Below are positions 23,094-32,007 of a DNA stretch of 64,000 nt, piece by piece (the stretch's first letter is position 1; every line of letters begins with the position of its first letter). Source of the stretch: Halogeometricum pallidum JCM 14848 (GTDB lineage Archaea; Halobacteriota; Halobacteria; Halobacteriales; Haloferacaceae). The stretch spans positions 1 to 64,000 of the forward strand of contig NZ_AOIV01000008.1 in assembly GCF_000337095.1 (NCBI RefSeq). Direction: 5' to 3'. The position numbers were made by a program, and so were the translations under genes. A model generated the notes under the pieces. It saw only the letters and a list, made by a program, of their open reading frames with translations. It had not been told where the DNA came from and searched no databases.

Positions 23094-24755
23094 ATGACCG
23101 AGGAGAGCGACAATCGCTCGAGGCGGAGAGTGCTGCAAGGCATCGGGGCGGCGGGAATCACCGGTCTCGCCGGCTGTGCGGGCGGCGACGGCGGCGAGGG
23201 GACCGCGGCGGGCACCGAGACGTCGACGGAAGGGTCCGAGAGCACGGGGACGGAGGCGACCACGGGCGAGGCGGGCGGACAGACGCTCAACTTCGCGCAG
23301 ACGAAGTCGCCGCTGGATTTCGACCCGATGAAGGCCAACGACATCCCGTCGCTACAGGTCGTCGAGCAACTGTTCGACGGGCTGTACACCTACGAGGAGG
23401 GGACGACGCTGACCCCCCAACTCGCCGACGGCGAACCCGAGGTGAGCAAAGGGGGAACGCGGTACGTCGTCTCGCTGAAGGACGGCGTCACGTTCCACAA
23501 CGGCGACCCCATCACCGCCGAGGACGTGAAGTACTCGTTCCTCGCGCCGGCGCGCGAGGAGACGGAGAACGGGTCGGAGTTCACGATGATAGACTCCGTC
23601 ACCACCGTCGACGAGACGACGGTGCAGTTCGACCTGAAATATCCGTTCGGGCCGTTCCGGCACAAGCTCGCGTGGTACCCGGTGCCGAAGTCCGTCCGCG
23701 AGGGGGACAAGAAAGCGTTCAACACTTCGGACCCCGTCGGCAGCGGCCCCTACGAGTTCGTCGAGTGGCAGGAGGGCAGTTACGTCCGCATGCAGCGATA
23801 CGACGACTACTGGGGCGAGCCCCTGCCGGAGATAGAGTCACTGGAGTTCACGCCCATCACGGAGCCGACGACGCGGATCACGACGCTCCGCAACGGCGAG
23901 AATCAGATCATCCAGACGGTGCCGCCGAAGCTCTACTCGACGGTCGAGGGGATTTCGGAGGCGAACATCGCCGAACGGGGCGGCCTCGGCTACTACTATC
24001 TCTCCTTTAACTGCAACGAGGGGCCGACGGCCGACAAGAAGGTGCGCGAGGCCATCGACTACGCCATCTCGATGGACCAGGCCGTCTCCAACTACGTCGA
24101 ACCCGCGGGGGTTCGCATGACCAGTCCCCTGCCGCAGAGCCTCATCGACTCGTGGGGCTTCCCGGACGAGGAGTGGGCGCAGATACCCCACGATCAGGAC
24201 CAGACCAAGGCAGAACAGCTAATGGAGGAGGCCGGCGTCGACAAGGACTACGACTGGACCATCATCGTCCCGCCGGACGACAAGCGCGAACAGATCGGTA
24301 TCACCGTCTCGAACGCCCTCAACAGCATGGGCTTCTCGAACGCCTCCGTCCAGCGTCTCGACTGGGGGGCGTTCCTCGATAAGTACGCGACGGGTAACGA
24401 GGACGACTACAACATGTACACCCTCGGCTGGGTGGACGAAGTCGACCCGGACGGCTACCTCTACTACATGTTCCACGAGTCGGAGGCGGGGTCGACCAAC
24501 GGCTGTTACTACGAGAACGACGAGGTGATGACCCAACTCGACCAGGCGCGCGAATCACCCGACCGCGAGGAGCGCAAGCGGTTGTACACCGACGCCATCA
24601 CGACGATTCTGGAGGACCGCCCGCACCTCCCGGCGTACAACCTCAAGAACAGTTTCGGCGTCCGGAACGAGGTGAAGGGCTTCCGCCCGCACACCATCTC
24701 CGGCATCAACCCGCGCATGGCCGGCCCCCTCGGGACGGTCACGCTGGACGAGTAG
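23094..24755 (+). CDS. ABC transporter substrate-binding lipoprotein (SBP family 5)
   Basis: This 553-residue extracytoplasmic solute receptor is of the peptide/nickel type. The N-terminus has a twin-arginine motif (RSRRRVLQGIG) and a lipobox (GLAGC), giving Tat export and a lipid anchor. A Thr/Glu/Gly linker follows (residues 29-62). The mature part has typical stretches: LFDGLYTYEEGTTLTPQLAD, FHNGDPITAEDVKYSF, DPVGSGPYEFVEWQ, VREAIDYAISMDQAV and YNMYTLGWVDEVDPDGYLYY. Permease and ATPase genes are absent on both sides, so it is an orphan receptor or serves a distant transporter. An A/T-rich element near 23060 may be its promoter. Confidence 0.92.
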   Translation: MTEESDNRSRRRVLQGIGAAGITGLAGCAGGDGGEGTAAGTETSTEGSESTGTEATTGEAGGQTLNFAQTKSPLDFDPMKANDIPSLQVVEQLFDGLYTYEEGTTLTPQLADGEPEVSKGGTRYVVSLKDGVTFHNGDPITAEDVKYSFLAPAREETENGSEFTMIDSVTTVDETTVQFDLKYPFGPFRHKLAWYPVPKSVREGDKKAFNTSDPVGSGPYEFVEWQEGSYVRMQRYDDYWGEPLPEIESLEFTPITEPTTRITTLRNGENQIIQTVPPKLYSTVEGISEANIAERGGLGYYYLSFNCNEGPTADKKVREAIDYAISMDQAVSNYVEPAGVRMTSPLPQSLIDSWGFPDEEWAQIPHDQDQTKAEQLMEEAGVDKDYDWTIIVPPDDKREQIGITVSNALNSMGFSNASVQRLDWGAFLDKYATGNEDDYNMYTLGWVDEVDPDGYLYYMFHESEAGSTNGCYYENDEVMTQLDQARESPDREERKRLYTDAITTILEDRPHLPAYNLKNSFGVRNEVKGFRPHTISGINPRMAGPLGTVTLDE

Positions 24756-24760
24756 TCCGG

Positions 24761-25114
24761 CTACCAGTCGACGCTCAGCGACCCGTCCCCGTTCGGGTCG
24801 GGGGCTATCTCCTCGTCTTTTCGCCGGTCGATGACGTGGATGACCCCTCGTTCCTTCTTCGCCGGGCACACCTCCGCGGCCCTGACGTTCTCCTCTAACT
24901 CGTCCTCGCCGACGAAGTACGACTTGGGCCGCGCGAGCCCCGACGCCATGTCCATCTCCCAGTTGTCCGCGACTTCCGCACACCGGCCCGCGCCGAAGCA
25001 TTTGTTCGCCTCGAAGATTATCTTGTACGGCTTCTCGTCTATCGGCGGCGCGTTGGCCTCGTCGCCCACGTCGCTCGGACGGAGTGGCCCGTCCGACCCC
25101 TCGGAGTCGCTCAT
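24761..25114 (-). CDS. Small single-cluster ferredoxin
   Basis: This 117-residue electron-transfer protein has a cluster motif C39-FGAGR-C45 with a later C83-P, that is only three cysteines. That pattern fits a [3Fe-4S]-type single-cluster ferredoxin like those serving P450s or other monooxygenases. The KIIFEANKCFGAGRCAEVAD and GLARPKSYFVGEDE segments are typical. The N-terminal 26 residues are polar and acidic. It is convergent with the solute-binding protein gene and upstream of the cyclophilin gene on the same strand. The redox partner is unknown. Confidence 0.85.
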   Translation of the reverse strand: MSDSEGSDGPLRPSDVGDEANAPPIDEKPYKIIFEANKCFGAGRCAEVADNWEMDMASGLARPKSYFVGEDELEENVRAAEVCPAKKERGVIHVIDRRKDEEIAPDPNGDGSLSVDW

Positions 25115-25190
25115 GGAACCACCTAGCGGGGAGACGGACTTTGCGCTGTCGGTTAGCGCGTCGAAACGAGAAGCGGGCGCGATGAGGTGT

Positions 25191-25703
25191 CTACCGGTCC
25201 ACGTCGACGGACTCGATCTCCACGTCCTTCATCGGCTTGTCGTTGCGGTCGGTCGGGAGCGAGCCGATCTCCTCGACCACGTCCATCCCCTCGATAACCT
25301 CGCCGAAGACGGCGTGGCGGTCGTCGAGGTGCGGTTGGGCGTCGAGGGTGATGAAGAACTGCGACCCGTTCGTGTTCGGACCGCTGTTGGCCATCGACAG
25401 TTTGCCCGCGCTGTCGTGGCGGAGTTCGTCGTGGAACTCGTCGTCGAACTGGTAGCCGGGCCCGCCGCGGCCGGTCCCCTCGGGGTCCCCGCCCTGAATC
25501 ATGAAGTCGTCGATGATGCGGTGGAAGACGGTGCCCTCGTACAGCGAGTCCGTCCGCTCCTCGCCGGTCTCGGGGTCCTTCCACTCCTTCTCGCCCGTCG
25601 CCAGACCGATGAAGTTCTCCACCGTCCGGGGGGCGCGCTCTTCGAACAGTTCGACGACGATGTCGCCTCGGGTCGTGTGGAGCGTCGCAGTCGGGTTGCT
25701 CAT
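25191..25703 (-). CDS. Peptidyl-prolyl cis-trans isomerase, cyclophilin type
   Basis: This 170-residue cytoplasmic cyclophilin catalyses proline isomerisation. From ATG 25703 it starts [20 protein letters not shown]. The active-site stretches are [20 protein letters not shown], the [18 protein letters not shown] signature, and [20 protein letters not shown] long in-frame upstream extension (to 25850) reads like non-coding sequence and overlaps the divergent DUF4177-like gene's promoter, so it is rejected. No signal peptide. Confidence 0.95.
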   Translation of the reverse strand: MSNPTATLHTTRGDIVVELFEERAPRTVENFIGLATGEKEWKDPETGEERTDSLYEGTVFHRIIDDFMIQGGDPEGTGRGGPGYQFDDEFHDELRHDSAGKLSMANSGPNTNGSQFFITLDAQPHLDDRHAVFGEVIEGMDVVEEIGSLPTDRNDKPMKDVEIESVDVDR

Positions 25704-25791
25704 ATCACCTCGGATGCGGTGCGGAGTGAAAACGTTGGTGAGTCGGCCCGTCGGCCGGTAACACCATACCGGTCGCATCCCGGTTTTTCGT

Positions 25792-26004
25792 ATGTCCGAA
25801 GAGACGACGCGCTGGGAGTACCACACGCTCCGTCCGCCCCGGGGGTCCACCAGAGCGGAGGCGTCCGACCCCGCCGCGGAGTTGAACGAACTCGGCGACG
25901 ACGGCTGGGAGTTGGTGTGCGGCGTCGACTACGTCGACGGGGGAACGAAGTACCTCGTCCTCAAGCGGCCGAAAACGGACGGCGGTGGGGGGCAGCATGG
26001 TTGA
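25792..26004 (+). CDS. DUF4177-like small protein
   Basis: This 70-residue protein, [20 protein letters not shown] and so on, has the pattern of the DUF4177 fold: WEYHTL, then [31 protein letters not shown] (a helix followed by strands). Function unknown. Its stop overlaps the start of the next membrane-protein gene by 8 bp, so the two are coupled. It is divergent from the cyclophilin gene. Confidence 0.8.
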   Translation: MSEETTRWEYHTLRPPRGSTRAEASDPAAELNELGDDGWELVCGVDYVDGGTKYLVLKRPKTDGGGGQHG

Positions 26005-27070
26005 TCGCTCGGACGAATCGGAAATCCTCGACCGGACGTACGATCCGAGCAAGGACGACGACGCGACGGTCGGATCGGCGAACACGATGCGGGAACGGGC
26101 CGGCGAGTCGCGACTGAAACTGTGGCTCCTCCTCGAAGCGAATCGCCTCGTCGCCACGGGAGTGCTCGCCACCGTCTTCTTCGTCCTTCTCGTCATCGGC
26201 GGCATCTCGCTCGATCCGCCGTTCCTGACGACGGTGCGGTCGGGCGACGTGTTGGACTCCCTCTTCGCGACGATGGCGAGCGCCACCATCACCGGCGTCA
26301 CCCTCGTCGTCACCATCACGCAGGTGGTCATCTCGCAGGAACTCGGTCCGTTCGGCGACCAGCGCTCGCGGATGAGCGGTGCGATGGACACCCGCGAGTA
26401 CATCCGCGACCTGACCGGCCTCGACTCCGCCCCGGCGGACCCCTCGGCGCTCCTGTCGGCGCTCGTCGCGGCGGCGCAGGTTCAGGCCGCGAACGTGAAG
26501 GAGGCGACGGCGCAGATAGACGACGAGGACGCCAGCGACGAACTGACCGAGTTCTGCGACAGCGCCTCCGAGAACGCCGACGTGGTCCTCGACAGACTTC
26601 ACGGCGCGCAGTTCGGCACGTTCGACCTCCTCTCGGCGGCACTGGATTTCAACTACGGCCGCAAGGTGTTCGAGGTGGACCGCCTCCTCGCGCGGCACGC
26701 CGACGCCGTCGGCCCGGAGACGCGGGCGGCGCTGAACGACCTGCGGGACGCCCTCGTCATGTTCGGTCCCGCCCGCGAGCACGTGAAGACCCTGTACTTC
26801 CAGTGGGCGCTGACCAGTCTCTCGCAACTCGTCGCCTACGCCGCCATTCCGGCGCTGTTGGTGTCGGTGGGGATGCTGGCGTTCGTCGACTACACGACGT
26901 TCACGGGGTCGTTCTTCGCCGTCGACAACATCGTCTGGGTGACGATGCTCGCGTTCTCCGTCTCGATCCTGCCGTTCCTCCTGCTGCTGTCGTACGTGCT
27001 CCGCATCGCCACCGTCGCCAAGCGGACGCTCTCCATCGGGCCGTTCGTCCTCCGGGACAGTCAGCGCTGA
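25997..27070 (+). CDS. Four-helix membrane protein with a central cytoplasmic-type domain
   Basis: This 357-residue protein has an acidic N-terminal 35 residues, two hydrophobic helices (around 52-73 and 95-118), a long polar and helical middle (125-265), and two C-terminal helices (about 275-300 and 310-335). Stretches such as ATITGVTLVVTITQVVISQE and GPFGDQRSRMSGAMDTREYI look conserved. I do not recognise a named family. The start ATG lies inside the preceding DUF4177-like gene, so they form one operon. A channel or sensor role cannot be excluded. Confidence 0.75.
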   Translation: MVDRSDESEILDRTYDPSKDDDATVGSANTMRERAGESRLKLWLLLEANRLVATGVLATVFFVLLVIGGISLDPPFLTTVRSGDVLDSLFATMASATITGVTLVVTITQVVISQELGPFGDQRSRMSGAMDTREYIRDLTGLDSAPADPSALLSALVAAAQVQAANVKEATAQIDDEDASDELTEFCDSASENADVVLDRLHGAQFGTFDLLSAALDFNYGRKVFEVDRLLARHADAVGPETRAALNDLRDALVMFGPAREHVKTLYFQWALTSLSQLVAYAAIPALLVSVGMLAFVDYTTFTGSFFAVDNIVWVTMLAFSVSILPFLLLLSYVLRIATVAKRTLSIGPFVLRDSQR

Positions 27071-27176
27071 CCCGTGGCGGCGTGGCGCGGTGCGGGGGCG
27101 GGCGACCGACCGCGGCGCCCGGTCGACGCGTCCCGGTTTCCGTAGCTACAAACCGTCGCCTCACGAACCGCCGAGT

Positions 27177-28184
27177 ATGCACACCGCCGAGACGGTCACG
27201 CTCGCGCGCCTCCCCTCGGGTATCGACGTGGAGACGACGGTCCACACGTACGGAGACGCCGCCGAACGGAGTTCGGCGAGCCGACAGACGCGGTCCGGCG
27301 ACGGCGACGGTCCGACCGTCTACGTCCAGGCCGCACAGCACGGCCGCGAGATAAACGGCACGGAGACGCTTCGCCGCGTCCACGAGCGACTGGACCACGG
27401 GGAACTGTCGGGGACGCTCGTCGCCGTCCCCGTGGCGGACCCGCTGACGTTCGACCGCGTCTCCTATACGACCCCCGAGTCGCTCGACTCGGTCCACTCG
27501 AACATGAACCGCGTCTGGCCGGGGGACGCCGAGGGGTCGCTGCACGAACGCATGGCCGCGGCGCTGTGGAAGTACGCGGGCGAGGCCGACTACATCGTCG
27601 ATTTGCACACCGGCAGTCCCGAGATGCTCACGCACACCGTCTACCTGCACGGCGACGACGAGAGCCGTCGTCTCGCGGAGGCGTTCGGCACCGACCTGCT
27701 CCTCGCGGAGGCGGCCGGCGACGACGCCGACGTGGAGTGGTCCGAGCGCAACTTCGGCGGGAAACTTCGCGTCGCCGCCACGCGCGAGGGAATCCCCTCC
27801 ATCACGCCCGAACTCGCGCACAACAAGCAGTTGGTCGAACCCGCCATCGAGACGGGCGTCCGCGGCGTCTTCAACGTTCTGCGCGAACTCGGGATGCTCT
27901 CGGGCGACCCCGAGACGCCCGCCGAGCAGACGACGGCCCGGAACCACCTCGGGCGGGTCACCGCCACCGACTCCGGTCTCTTTCACCCCGCCCCGGACGC
28001 CGAACTCGGCGCGGACGTCGCGGAGGGCGATCACCTCGGGCGCGTCTACGACCCGACGACGTACGAGGTGCTGCAGGAGGCGACGGCCGACCGCTCCGGC
28101 GTCGTCTACTCGGTCTGCCGCGAGGCGACGGTGACGGCCGGCCAGACGCTCGTCGGGGTGGCGATGCCGCTGGAGGACGCGTAG
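27177..28184 (+). CDS. Succinylglutamate desuccinylase/aspartoacylase family zinc deacylase
   Basis: This 335-residue member of the AstE/AspA (M14-like) family hydrolyses amide or acyl bonds with one zinc. The zinc ligands H55 and E58 are in QAAQHGREINGTE. A middle segment is YIVDLHTGSPEML, and the catalytic Glu region is EGIPSITPELAHN. The C-terminal 80 residues form a beta-rich domain with GRVTATDSGLFHP. Substrate not clear; many archaeal members are annotated generically. Its promoter lies in a 100-bp gap after the upstream membrane-protein gene. Confidence 0.88.
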   Translation: MHTAETVTLARLPSGIDVETTVHTYGDAAERSSASRQTRSGDGDGPTVYVQAAQHGREINGTETLRRVHERLDHGELSGTLVAVPVADPLTFDRVSYTTPESLDSVHSNMNRVWPGDAEGSLHERMAAALWKYAGEADYIVDLHTGSPEMLTHTVYLHGDDESRRLAEAFGTDLLLAEAAGDDADVEWSERNFGGKLRVAATREGIPSITPELAHNKQLVEPAIETGVRGVFNVLRELGMLSGDPETPAEQTTARNHLGRVTATDSGLFHPAPDAELGADVAEGDHLGRVYDPTTYEVLQEATADRSGVVYSVCREATVTAGQTLVGVAMPLEDA

Positions 28185-28259
28185 CGTAGCTGTCCTCTAT
28201 TTTACTGGTAAGCGAATCGCCCAAACCGCCTACGGTCGTCCCCTCCGTACCACGATTCG

Positions 28260-29267
28260 ATGAAAGCCGTCGAGATTCCGGAACCCGGAGCGGAGTTCGA
28301 AGTCGTCGAGCGAGACGTGCCCGAACCGGACGCCGAGGAGGTCAGAGTCGCCGTCGAGGCGTGCGGCATCTGCCACAGCGACGCGTTCGTCAAGGAGGGC
28401 CAGTGGCCCGGCGTGGACTACCCGCGCGTCCCCGGCCACGAGGTGGCCGGCCGCGTCGACGCCGTCGGCGAGGACGTGACCGAGTGGGAGGAGGGCGACA
28501 GGGTGGGCGTCGGGTGGCACGGCGGCCACTGTTTCACCTGCGACGCCTGCCGTCGCGGCGACTTCATCGCCTGCGAGAACGCGCAGGTGACCGGCTTCGA
28601 CTACGACGGCGGCTACGCCGAGTACCTGACCGCCCCGCACGAGGCGCTGGCGAAAATTCCCGACGAACTGGACGCCGTCGACGCCGCGCCCCTCCTGTGC
28701 GCCGGCATCACGACGTTCAACTCGCTGCGGAACTCGGAGGCGCGACCCGGTGACCTCGTGGCCGTGCAGGGCGTCGGCGGCCTCGGCCACCTCGGCATTC
28801 AGTACGCCTACGAGGCCGGGTTCGAGACGGTGGCCGTCTCCACGTCGCCGGAGAAGGAGGACCTCGCGTACGAACTCGGCGCGGACCACTTCATCGACGC
28901 CAGCGAGGTCGACGCAGGCGAGGAACTGCAGTCGATGGGCGGCGCGAAGGTCGTCCTCGCCACCGCGCCCAGCGCCGACGCCATGTCCTCCATCGTCTCG
29001 GGGGTCGGCGTCGACGGCAAACTGCTCACCATCGCCGTGCCGGGCGAACCGCTCTCGGTCGACGTGCAACCGCTCGTCACCGGGCGACGGAGCGTCGGCG
29101 GGTGGCCCTCGGGCACGCCGCACGCCTCGGAGGACACCCTCGACTTCAGCGCCCTACGGGACGTGACGCCGAAGGTGGAGACGTTCTCCCTGGAGGAGGC
29201 CGACGACGCCTACGCGGCGATGATGGACAACGAGGTCCGGTTCCGGGCGGTGCTGGTGCCCGAGTAG
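28260..29267 (+). CDS. Zinc-dependent alcohol dehydrogenase (MDR superfamily)
   Basis: This 335-residue alcohol dehydrogenase has catalytic zinc ligands C38 (CGICHSD) and H60 (VPGHEVAG). The structural zinc site has four cysteines, C91, C94, C97 and C105 (HCFTCDACRRGDFIAC). The NAD(P) Rossmann motif GVGGLGHLG is near residues 168-176. It resembles AdhP-type, NAD(P)-linked primary alcohol dehydrogenases. A TATA-like TCTATTTTAC lies at 28196-28205, giving a leader of some 30 nt. Physiological substrate unknown. Confidence 0.93.
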   Translation: MKAVEIPEPGAEFEVVERDVPEPDAEEVRVAVEACGICHSDAFVKEGQWPGVDYPRVPGHEVAGRVDAVGEDVTEWEEGDRVGVGWHGGHCFTCDACRRGDFIACENAQVTGFDYDGGYAEYLTAPHEALAKIPDELDAVDAAPLLCAGITTFNSLRNSEARPGDLVAVQGVGGLGHLGIQYAYEAGFETVAVSTSPEKEDLAYELGADHFIDASEVDAGEELQSMGGAKVVLATAPSADAMSSIVSGVGVDGKLLTIAVPGEPLSVDVQPLVTGRRSVGGWPSGTPHASEDTLDFSALRDVTPKVETFSLEEADDAYAAMMDNEVRFRAVLVPE

Positions 29268-29447
29268 GGGAGGCGGACCGCCCGCGACCGGGTCGGATGC
29301 GGTCGGCGCGACTACCGATCCGGTCGGCCGCAGTTGCTATGGGTATCACACAGCGGTTCGCGTGCTTTAGCGTTCGCTACCCGCTGAACCCGATACCGCG
29401 TGAGTGGTAACAGCCTCGCTCGGCCAGCAATCGCCGACCGCGACCGA

Positions 29448-30719
29448 CTACGACTCGGCCGCCACCCGGCGAATCGACTCGGTCACCACGTCGACGGCGA
29501 TGTCCAGCGACTCCTCCTCGACGTCGAAGTACGCCGTGTGGTGACCGGCGGGGTTGCTCGCGCCGACGCCGACGTAGGTGGCGACGCCGCCGTTCTCCTG
29601 CACCTTCCGAATCAGGAAGGAGGCGTCCTCGCTCCCGCCGAACGGGCTCCGACCGCACACCTGGTCGACGCCGTCGACGGTCTCCGCGGCAGCCATCACC
29701 GTATCGACGACCGACTGGTCGTTCTCGAACGTCGTCGTCATGCCGTACAGACTCGTCTCGTAGTCGACGTCGTGCATACCGGCGGCGCCGTCGAGGACGC
29801 GTTCGGCCTTCCCCATCATGTAGTCGTTGAGGTCGGCGTCGCCGCCGCGCACCTCCACGCGCATCCGGGCCTCCTCGCAGATGACGTTCTGCGCGTTGTC
29901 CGCTGTGACCCGGCCCACGTTGATGCGCGTCATCCCGTCGGCGTGCCGCGGAATGGCGTAGAGGTTCTGTATCGCCGTGCTCATCGCCTGCAGGGCGTTT
30001 CGTCCCTCCTGCGGCGCGCCGCCGGCGTGGGCGGGTTCGCCCTCGAACGTCACGTCTATTTTCGCGTTCGACAGCGGGCGGTCGTAGCCGCCGACGACGG
30101 TGCCCGTCTCCTCGTCGAGGCCGAGGTGGAGGGCGAACAGGACGTCCACGTCGTCCAGGTGGTCCGTCTCGCTCATCGGCTTGCCGCCGCGGCCGCCCTC
30201 TTCGGCGGGTTGGAAGAACAGTTTCAGCGTGCCGTCGAACCCCTCCTCGTCGAACGCGCGGGCGATACCGACGCCGATGGCGGTGTGGCCGTCGTGGCCG
30301 CAGGCGTGCATCTCGCCGGGGTGGGTGCTGGCGAACCCCTCGCGGGCGGGGCGGTGGTCGTCGTCCATCGCCTCCGAGCGTTCGAGGGCGTCGATGTCGA
30401 CGCGGACGCCGACGGTCGGGCCGTCGCCGTAGCGCTTCTGCGCGACGAGACCCGTCACGTCGTCCATGTACTCCAGGTACTCCTCCGGGGCGCCCTCGCG
30501 CCTCGCGCGTTCGCGCGCGCCGGCAACCTCGTCGTCTGCGGGGACTCCCAGTCGCTCCGCGACGTTCACGGCGTCCGACCCCAGAGAGAGGTCGAAGCCG
30601 AGGGCGTCCAGTTCCTCGGCGACGAGCGCGGTCGTTCGGAACTCCTTCCACCCCGCCTCGGGGTGGCGGTGGAGGTCGCGGCGGATCTCCCGGAGCGTCA
30701 GGTCGGCGAACTGCGTCAT
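29448..30719 (-). CDS. M20-family amidohydrolase (AbgB/aminoacylase-like)
   Basis: This 423-residue metallohydrolase is predicted to cleave N-acyl amino acids or amidated aromatic compounds. The metal site is in MHACGHDGHTAIGVGIA, with the catalytic base in FFQPAEEGGRGG and the C-terminal ligand in GHHTAYFDVEEESL. The dimerisation domain lies around residues 215-330 (FEGEPAHAGGAPQEGRNAL). The sequence is closer to AbgA/AbgB-type M20D amidohydrolases than to DapE. It is followed in the same direction by nothing within 180 bp. The upstream gene (TrpD-like) is on the same strand with a 110-bp gap. Confidence 0.92.
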   Translation of the reverse strand: MTQFADLTLREIRRDLHRHPEAGWKEFRTTALVAEELDALGFDLSLGSDAVNVAERLGVPADDEVAGARERARREGAPEEYLEYMDDVTGLVAQKRYGDGPTVGVRVDIDALERSEAMDDDHRPAREGFASTHPGEMHACGHDGHTAIGVGIARAFDEEGFDGTLKLFFQPAEEGGRGGKPMSETDHLDDVDVLFALHLGLDEETGTVVGGYDRPLSNAKIDVTFEGEPAHAGGAPQEGRNALQAMSTAIQNLYAIPRHADGMTRINVGRVTADNAQNVICEEARMRVEVRGGDADLNDYMMGKAERVLDGAAGMHDVDYETSLYGMTTTFENDQSVVDTVMAAAETVDGVDQVCGRSPFGGSEDASFLIRKVQENGGVATYVGVGASNPAGHHTAYFDVEEESLDIAVDVVTESIRRVAAES

Positions 30720-30830
30720 ACCCGTCGCTCACCGTCCGTACAAAAAAGCGCGCGGGAAGCGGACAGGGGCGTCGGCGTCGCGGCCGCCGGCGTCGGTGCG
30801 CCGCGGACGGCGACGCTCCCCGTCCGGACC

Positions 30831-31904
30831 TCAGAACGCCCGCAGGTCTTCGAGGACGGCCTCGGCCGCGCCCGAGTCGATGCTCTCGCGGGCCATCTCC
30901 AGTCCCTTGCTCAGCGACTCGGCGTCCTCGCGGGCGTAGATGCGGAACGCCGCGTTGAGTTCGACGGCGTCGGCGAACTGGTCGTCCCTCTCGCCGGCGA
31001 CGACGGCCTCGGTTATCGCCGCGGAGTCGCCCGCCACGTCGTCGGGGTCGACTTCGAGGTCCTCCGTCTCGAAGTCCATCCCGTACTCGGCCGTCTCTAT
31101 CTCGAAGTCGGTGAACACGCCGTCGGTGGACTCGCCGACCTTCGTGTAGCCCGGTCGGATGTCGTCGTAGCCCTCCATGCCCTGGAACATGACGACGCGG
31201 CGCGGGCCGAGTCGCTCCGACTGTTCGAACGTGTCGACGATCTTCTTCGCGAACGAGAGGTGATAGAAGCTCCCGAGGTGGACGTCGGCGTTCGCCGGGT
31301 TGGCGATGGTCTCGACGGTGTTGACGAACGTGCGCACGCCCATCTGGTCGCGGCGGTCGAACAGGTCGTGGACGGCCGGGTTGAACGCGGGTTGGTAGTA
31401 GAAGCCGAAGCCCGTCTCGTCCACCTGGTCGGCGCTCTCCTCGGGAGAGAGTTCCGTGCGGACCCCGAGTTCGTCGAGGACGTGCTTGTAGGCGTCCTGC
31501 TTCTGCGTCGGCACCCGGTCCCCGGAGTGGACGACGACGGGCGTTCCGGCGGCGGCGGCGACGATGCCCGCGGCGGCGCCGAGGATGGCCGTCTTCCCCT
31601 TCCCGTCGTAGTTGGCGCCGCAGTCGACGGGGTCGGCGTCCGGTTCGGCGTACTCGACGTGCTCGCACATCACGTCCGCGTAGGCGGCGAGTTCCTCGGC
31701 GACGTTGTGCTTCCAGCGGTTCGCCAGCCAGAACGCCCCCAGCGTCGTGTGGTCGGGTTCGTCCGCGAGGATGCGCTGCATCGCCTCAGTCGCCTGCTCG
31801 CGGTTCATGTCCTCGGCGGACTTCGTCCCCGTCCCGACCACTTCGGTCATGAGTCGCTTCAGCGGCCACTCCCCGAACTCCCGTCGCTCCGGTACCTGTG
31901 ACAT
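30831..31904 (-). CDS. Anthranilate phosphoribosyltransferase-like protein (TrpD paralogue)
   Basis: This 357-residue protein has the two-domain fold of the TrpD/nucleoside phosphoribosyltransferase class III family. The N-terminal helices include EWPLKRLMTEVVGTGTKSAEDM, followed by DPVDCGANYDGKGKTAILGA, AGTPVVVHSGDR and MGVRTFVNTVETIANPANAD. True TrpD normally carries the PRPP motif GTGGD near residue 80; here that place reads CGANYDGKGKT, so the substrate may differ. No other trp gene is nearby. The function is therefore uncertain although the family is clear. Confidence 0.8.
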   Translation of the reverse strand: MSQVPERREFGEWPLKRLMTEVVGTGTKSAEDMNREQATEAMQRILADEPDHTTLGAFWLANRWKHNVAEELAAYADVMCEHVEYAEPDADPVDCGANYDGKGKTAILGAAAGIVAAAAGTPVVVHSGDRVPTQKQDAYKHVLDELGVRTELSPEESADQVDETGFGFYYQPAFNPAVHDLFDRRDQMGVRTFVNTVETIANPANADVHLGSFYHLSFAKKIVDTFEQSERLGPRRVVMFQGMEGYDDIRPGYTKVGESTDGVFTDFEIETAEYGMDFETEDLEVDPDDVAGDSAAITEAVVAGERDDQFADAVELNAAFRIYAREDAESLSKGLEMARESIDSGAAEAVLEDLRAF

Positions 31905-32007
31905 GGTCTGACGTTGGATATCGCGGGCCAAAAGTGGTGCGTTAGCGATAGCTGACTCGCCGCCCGAACCCGAAATAGGTACGTTCACCGAGTCCCCAGA
32001 GACGACA

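Noticed and set aside
23094-24755. A complete ABC importer operon at the solute-binding protein gene
   Set aside because: Neither flank carries a permease or ATPase gene; downstream is a convergent ferredoxin gene.
29377-31901. Very long open frames (over 750 codons) on both strands opposite or across the M20 and TrpD-like genes
   Set aside because: They are GC-driven shadows: products are Arg/Gly or Val/Asp-rich without domain patterns, while the minus-strand frames with clear family motifs explain the DNA.
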